NCBI GenBank assembly: GCA_020310875.1
Contig: CM035413.1
Span: 166,992,996 to 167,056,995 of the forward strand
DNA length: 64,000 nt
DNA from: Ceratopteris richardii
Taxonomy: Eukaryota; Streptophyta; Polypodiopsida; Polypodiales; Pteridaceae
Direction of reading: 5' to 3'
Positions 59,468 to 64,000 of this stretch are shown piece by piece; position 1 is the stretch's first letter; every line of letters begins with the position of its first letter. The position numbers and the translations under genes are program-made. The notes beneath the pieces are model-generated. The model was not told the origin of the DNA and did no database searches. It saw only the letters and a list, made by a program, of their open reading frames with translations.

Positions 59468-60123
59468 CTACGTTCGTTTACTTGTAACACTTTTCTCAGG
59501 CTCTTCCGAGTCTTCAACTAGTCTAGGTGTAGGTATGTTCATTTCTCTGTCACCTTGATCATTTTCTTCAGTTTTGTCTAGGGTCTCTCTAGCTTTGGCT
59601 CTAGTTATTGCTTTCAATGGTATAGTGTACTCCTTATCGCTTCTTGATGATTCTATCACTTCTATCACGTTAATCTGCACGTTAGAGTTAACTTTGTTGG
59701 GGTTCTTGGGGCAATCTCTGAAAAGGTGTTCTTTACCACAATCACTACAGTATCCTTCCCAGACTCGCTGTGGTGGTGGTGGGTTTGGTAGTGTACATTC
59801 TCTAATATAATGATCACCTCCGCATCTATAACATGGTCCTCTAGGTACAGGTGATCTGCTCATGGGTCGAGGGGTATGGATGCCCTAGGAGCTGTGTACA
59901 TCAATGACACATAGTCCTGCTCATATCCGTAGGAACTATCTGGCACTTCCATGCCATAGGTATATGGTTCGTACATTTGTCCATATTCTATCATAGAGCT
60001 CTCATAACTGGGATAATTTCCTTGACTATGGTCATAAGATGAGTCATATGGTTCATTACTAGGCAATGGTATGGCTGGGACTATTGCTCTCTCTAGGTTT
60101 TCTTCAGGTTGAGCCATTTTCAT
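59468..60123 (-). pseudogene. Element L Gag zinc-knuckle segment
   Basis: A Tyr- and Ser-rich stretch (60123-59860) is followed, with a frame change near 59862, by two CCHC knuckles: CYRCGGDHYIREC and CSDCGKEHLFRDC. A charged tail follows. These bind nucleic acid in the Gag product. Confidence 0.85.
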
Positions 60124-60216
60124 TGGGACAACATTCTGAGGATGGGGTGGTTGTTGACCTAACAGCGGTTGTGGTTGATTGTAACCTTGATAAGCATATG
60201 GTCGTGGTACAGGTAC

Positions 60217-61140
60217 CTACTGCTGATATGTGGGATATCTAAAGGCTTCACCTCCTTGATCTCTCTGAGGGTATCCGTAAGGTCTCATGATAGGTTGTAC
60301 AGGTCTTGATTGCCTATTGTAAGGACAATTTTCTACGCTGTGATTTGTGTATTTTTGTTCTATGCTGCAATATTGTAGAGGGCCCTGAATGGGTGGTCTA
60401 TTGTAAGCATAAGCAGGTGGTGGGATTACTCCCCTAGTGCACAGATGAGAAGGATGATCACCTCCACAATGCATACATCTTCTAAGCATGGGCACTCTCA
60501 TTGGGTTGTTGGGGTAGTTCCTCTGTCCTTGAACATTCAACTTCTTTGCTACTAAGTCGACTATTTCCTCTACATTGTTCTTAGGGTTTGATGTGTTGCT
60601 TGCTGAATCTTCACTTTTGATACTACCTTGAGGTATTTTCAGATCCTCCGCTAGATTGTCTTCTAGGTCAATACATTCTTTCATACATTCTTGCAAGGTT
60701 TGAACTCTTTTCACATATACCAAAGATCTCAATGATCCATTCAATAATCCTTCCAAAAATAATGACACCATTTTGTTTTGAGTAGGCCTCTCTTCCACTG
60801 GGCATCTATCCACATACTGCTTGAATCTTCTTGCTGCCAATCGCACTGATTCTATAGGAGCTTGCTTAAAGCTATGAATCAACGATGATGATTTGTTTTT
60901 AATTCCAGACTTAGTGAATTCCTCAATCATTTCTTGATAGACTTGTTTCATGTTGTGAAAATTATTTGGATCTAATGGCTGGAACCAAGCTAAAGCTGTG
61001 TCTGTCAAAGTTAGACCAAAAGATTCATATTGGATCAAGAAATCTTCTACTTGTTCATCTCTGATTACTTGCTTAAATTCAGCTATATGATTGTAAGGTT
61101 CACTAGAGCCATCATAGTGATTTCTCATGCATTTGGCCAC
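60217..61140 (-). pseudogene. Element L Gag capsid
   Basis: A 307-codon frame with the Retrotrans_gag pattern: HYDGSSEPYNHIAEFKQVIR, LTDTALAWFQPLDPNN, MIEEFTKSGI and LIHSFKQAPIESVRLAARRF. A knuckle-like CMHCGGDHPSHLC and a second Cys/His cluster (CSIEQKYTNHSVENC) follow, making four Cys/His clusters in the whole Gag. The preceding overlapping frame (61396-61112) links it to the N-terminal domain. Confidence 0.85.
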
Positions 61141-61301
61141 TTGAATTGGCTTTAATCATTCTTCCTGCTTCAGGCGGTCTAGGCATCACAGGGAAAACAG
61201 GTCTCCCTATCGGTATACCAGGTCCTCTTGCTACAGGTGGTCTAACTGGGACAGGAATTCCATTCCATGGGTCAATAGATGGTTGAGGCTGATAATTGGG
61301 A

Positions 61302-62174
61302 TCATTTGCAGGAAAACTGCACATGTGGTCTAACCGAAATTTGAGTTTGTTGTGTTTGTCCTGACTGCTGAAATGAATTATTCTGAGAGGTTCCATGTGG
61401 GTTTCGTGAAGTAGTGGCTTGATCCCTTGGGAGAAACGCTGGAATGTTCTGATATTTCAACCGGGCTCTCTCTGAATCTGTTAGGGGCCAATACCTTCTC
61501 TGGTCTTTGTCCAAATATGTGATGATTGTGGGGAAGTCAGGATCTTGTAACTCATAGACAGTCACGGGGTTAGGGGCTGCTTCCCATAATGAAGAGTGGG
61601 CTCTAAGGAGATGCTCCATTCCATTAATCAAATACACATCCATTAAGGAGTCATCTTGGGGAATCATGTCTCCTCTCCAAACCCTAACAACAGTAGATCT
61701 CCCTCTAGGTGTGGTCACTTGCTCTTCATTTCCATCTTCATTAAGGTTTGGAGCAGTGTTTTCTTCCCCAAGTTCATTGATATTTTCAGGATGTTCTGTA
61801 ACAACATACTGCATGTCCCTTTTATCCATATACAATCCTCCTGCATACTTAACTGTTGGCCTACGCACTATGTAAGCATCTGAAGCTTTCTTTAGTCTGG
61901 CCACCGATCTGTTTAGACCATCTAGGTATATGGGTTTCTCATGTTGATTGGTGGTCACATATTCTAAAGATGTCCGATATTCTCCCTCAATAATTGACAT
62001 CACGCCCATCATTGGTACAATGTTTTGCATATCCTTTGAAGACATAGGAATTTCTTCCTCTGACTCACTAGAGGTTTCAGAATAATGTGAACGACTACTT
62101 GGTTCGGCTACACTTCCTACAGAAGAGATCACACTCCTTTGGCTTCCTAGGGTTCTCCCATATCTCAGGTTCAT
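61302..62174 (-). pseudogene. Element L N-terminal Gag-region protein
   Basis: A 290-codon frame starting MNLRYGRTLGSQRSVISSVG. It is Ser- and Glu-rich at first, then has ordered text (YLDGLNRSVARLKKASDAYI, YLINGMEHLLRAHSSLWEAA, RRYWPLTDSERARLKYQN) and a Gln/Asn-rich end that runs into the capsid frames. I do not recognise the domain. It lies where the Gag N-terminus should be. Confidence 0.65.
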
Positions 62175-62289
62175 TCACTTTGAAGTTCTATTTAACCTTG
62201 CCAACCTCCAACTTCTAGAGTTCTTCACTCAAGGTCAGAATTCCAGAAAAATTTGGCTGGGAAAGGACTGACTATGAAATCTCAAGTCA

Positions 62290-62939
62290 TGATACTTGAC
62301 CTCCAAAAAAGTTTACGATACTCGACCTTTGACTCAGACGATACACGATACTTGGATGAACACGATACACGATACTTGGATGAGACGATACACGATAGTT
62401 GAAGAACTCGATACACGATATTTGAGCAACACGATACTCGATACTCCAAAAAAAACACAATACTCGATATACGATACTTGATCACACGATACTTGAGATA
62501 GCACGATACACGATACTCGATACTGGTGAAGTATCGCGATCAGGGATCACACGATACTCGATACTTGTGAAGTATCGCGATCAGGGTCACACAATACTCG
62601 ATACTTGTGAAGTATCGCGATCAGGTATCACACGATACTCGATACTTGTGAAGTATCGCGATCAGGGATCACACGATACTCAATACTTATGAAGTATCGC
62701 GATCAGGGATCACATGATACTCGATACTTGTGAAGTATCGCGATCAGGGATCACACGATACTCGATACTTGTGAAGTATCGCAATCAAGGATCACACGAT
62801 ACTCGATACTTGTGAAGTATCACGATACTCAACCACAGGAGATCATGATACTTATCAGGTATCGCGATACTTGACTACGGGAGAACACGATACTTGACAC
62901 TTTTTCAGTTTTTTGCAAGTGTATTGTGTACTCTCTACA
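62290..62939 (+). mobile_element. Probable copia N 5' LTR carrying array 3
   Basis: The stretch ends CTCTCTACA directly before a copia primer-like site and may start at TGATACTTG (62290). Nearly all of it is irregular or regular repeats of CACGATAC-type text. The start is uncertain because no second LTR is present. Confidence 0.5.
62505..62835. repeat. 41-bp palindromic tandem array (array 3)
   Basis: About eight copies of a 41-bp unit. Each includes CACGATACTCGATACTT, GTG, then AAGTATCGCGATCAGG, so 8-base arms CGATACTT and AAGTATCG form a hairpin. The stretch from 62319 to 62500 holds shorter irregular ACGATACACGATACTTG repeats of the same vocabulary. Confidence 0.9.
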
Positions 62940-62951
62940 TGGTATCAGAGT
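62940..62951 (+). other. Primer-binding site of copia N
   Basis: TGGTATCAGAGT, one base off the standard copia site. Confidence 0.75.
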
Positions 62952-63222
62952 GTTAGGTGTAGTTCTTGGTGGTTCATTTGGTAGTGATTTTGGTGGTTTT
63001 GGTGCTTGAGTTTGGTGGTGTTCCTCTTCACCCATTTGGAGAAGCTACATATACCAACAAGAAATCAAGTGCCCAAAGCTATGAGAAAAGGTGAAAGCAA
63101 CTGCAGATTGCAAAGAATTAACAACATGGGAAGCGAAGGGGTAGAGAAAGGCAGATTACCACAATGATTACCACCGATGGATAAAAGATCAAAATTGTAG
63201 GGTTGCACCAAAACAACACACC

Positions 63223-63289
63223 ATGACGGAGAAGGAAGCTAGCAAAAACCACGGCTTTATGTCACCTACGATTTGTCAAAGCTGGAGTT
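63223..63289 (+). pseudogene. Start of copia N gag
   Basis: An ATG 270 bases after the primer site opens MTEKEASKNHGF, a plausible Gag start. It is cut after 22 codons by the LTR beginning at 63290. Confidence 0.4.
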
Positions 63290-64000
63290 TGTTGGAACAA
63301 GCCAATCACAAATTGGTGATTATACAGATCTTGAAGAATGCTTATGGTCAGAATGAAGCAAAGGAAGACACTTGTAAAAGTGAAGAAGAATTCAGGATGA
63401 TGTCTTGTACACATATGTACATATAAGTGAAGAATCTTGTAAGCTGAGTATAGCTAAGCCTTTAGGATGATTAGTAACAATGTCATAGACGCGGGATGAG
63501 TTAAAAGTTATGTATATATAAGTTAATGATGACAAGAATTATGAGAGGAGAAGTAAGAGAGTCATTTTGTAGATGACAAACTTTAGAAAGATGTGTAGAG
63601 AGTTTTTTCCCAGAAAGTAGCGACGGGTTTTTCTCTGAGTGCTCTCTGTCTGATCACGTGGATCAGAAATCCTTTTGTACACATCTAATTGAGAAGCTAA
63701 TGAAGCTATGTCTAGAGTTTCAGAATCTAATTCCTCTCCTACTGTGAGAATGATCAATAGGAACATTCATATGTGAACTTTGGAAACTGAAGTCTGAGAG
63801 TAGCGCACTTTTTTGTCTCAGTATTTTGATCAGATCTGAGTGTCTATTGTAAAGTTTTTGATGAGTGAGCACTTAAAATTTAAGTTAGAAGATAAGGAAG
63901 CTATGGCTAAAAGCATTTAGCAAAACGGGTTTCAGATTGGGAGAAATCAACTTAAGAAGTTGACTATGTCGAAGGCGCAACTTCTGAGAGACATTTTCTG
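63290..64000 (+). mobile_element. A-family copia LTR, running out of the window
   Basis: Starts TGTTGGAACAAGCCAATCAC and follows the copia A LTRs with moderate divergence (AATTGGTGATTATA, then GATCACGTGGATCAGAAATCC and TGATCAATAGGAACATTCA). No polypurine tract precedes it, so it is probably the 5' LTR of an element inserted in copia N. Confidence 0.7.

Larger units (their letters stand above)
48926..62174 (-). mobile_element. Gypsy-like element L, about 13 kb, LTRs not identified
   Basis: All recognisable text is on the minus strand in the order N-terminal domain, gag, zinc knuckles, protease, RT, RNase H, zinc module 1, zinc module 2 with integrase, a second protease-like domain, and a long coiled-coil frame. 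The order RT-RNase H-integrase is that of Ty3/gypsy elements. Long extra frames after integrase recall the Athila/Tat-type giant plant elements, but no envelope-like protein is evident. No LTR pair could be matched at the ends. Confidence 0.8.

Overview
The window is plant nuclear DNA made almost entirely of mobile elements. The clues are plant-type Ty1/copia and Ty3/gypsy polyproteins, primer-binding sites matching plant initiator tRNA-Met and tRNA-Asp, GT-AG introns, and AT-rich sequence full of microsatellites and nested insertions. I see no ordinary host gene, rRNA or functional tRNA. A large, repeat-rich land-plant genome (gymnosperm or fern type) fits, but I cannot name the species.

Layout. 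1-3306: a gypsy-type end on the minus strand (tRNA-Asp primer site, LTR) beside arrays of hairpin repeats. 3307-14180: copia remnants D, G and E. E is split by a solo LTR (7496-8455, duplication ATATA) and by minus-strand copia F (8983-13271, duplication AATTC). 14181-21498: plus-strand copia A, itself holding a solo-LTR-like insert. 21499-25600: minus-strand copia C. 27300-30604: plus-strand copia H. 31251-36740: a tRNA-like repeat, copia fragment I and minus-strand copia J with a 451-bp tandem duplication. 36746-48836: plus-strand copia K, split by a 7,480-bp DNA transposon. 48926-62174: a large minus-strand gypsy-like element L with extra reading frames beyond integrase. 62290-64000: the start of copia N, whose LTR carries a third hairpin array, interrupted by an LTR of the A family.

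The most interesting object is the DNA transposon at 40709-48188. It has 26-bp imperfect terminal inverted repeats and a 4-bp CAAT target duplication, and removing it with one CAAT copy restores the copia K reading frame. It carries two head-to-head genes. The plus-strand gene encodes a DUF7869-type protein that I read as the transposase. The minus-strand gene has three exons and encodes a protein with a ParB/sulfiredoxin-like domain. Arrays of a 23-bp palindrome fill intron 1 of the ParB-like gene and lie just past its 3' end. A transposon carrying a ParB-like protein together with palindromic arrays, which could be its binding sites, may be an undescribed system.

Most elements are dead. Lost catalytic residues are mainly G-to-A changes in CHG or CG context, as expected from decay of methylated cytosines. 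The nesting allows relative dating: K is younger than J, the DNA transposon is younger than K, and F and one solo LTR are younger than E.
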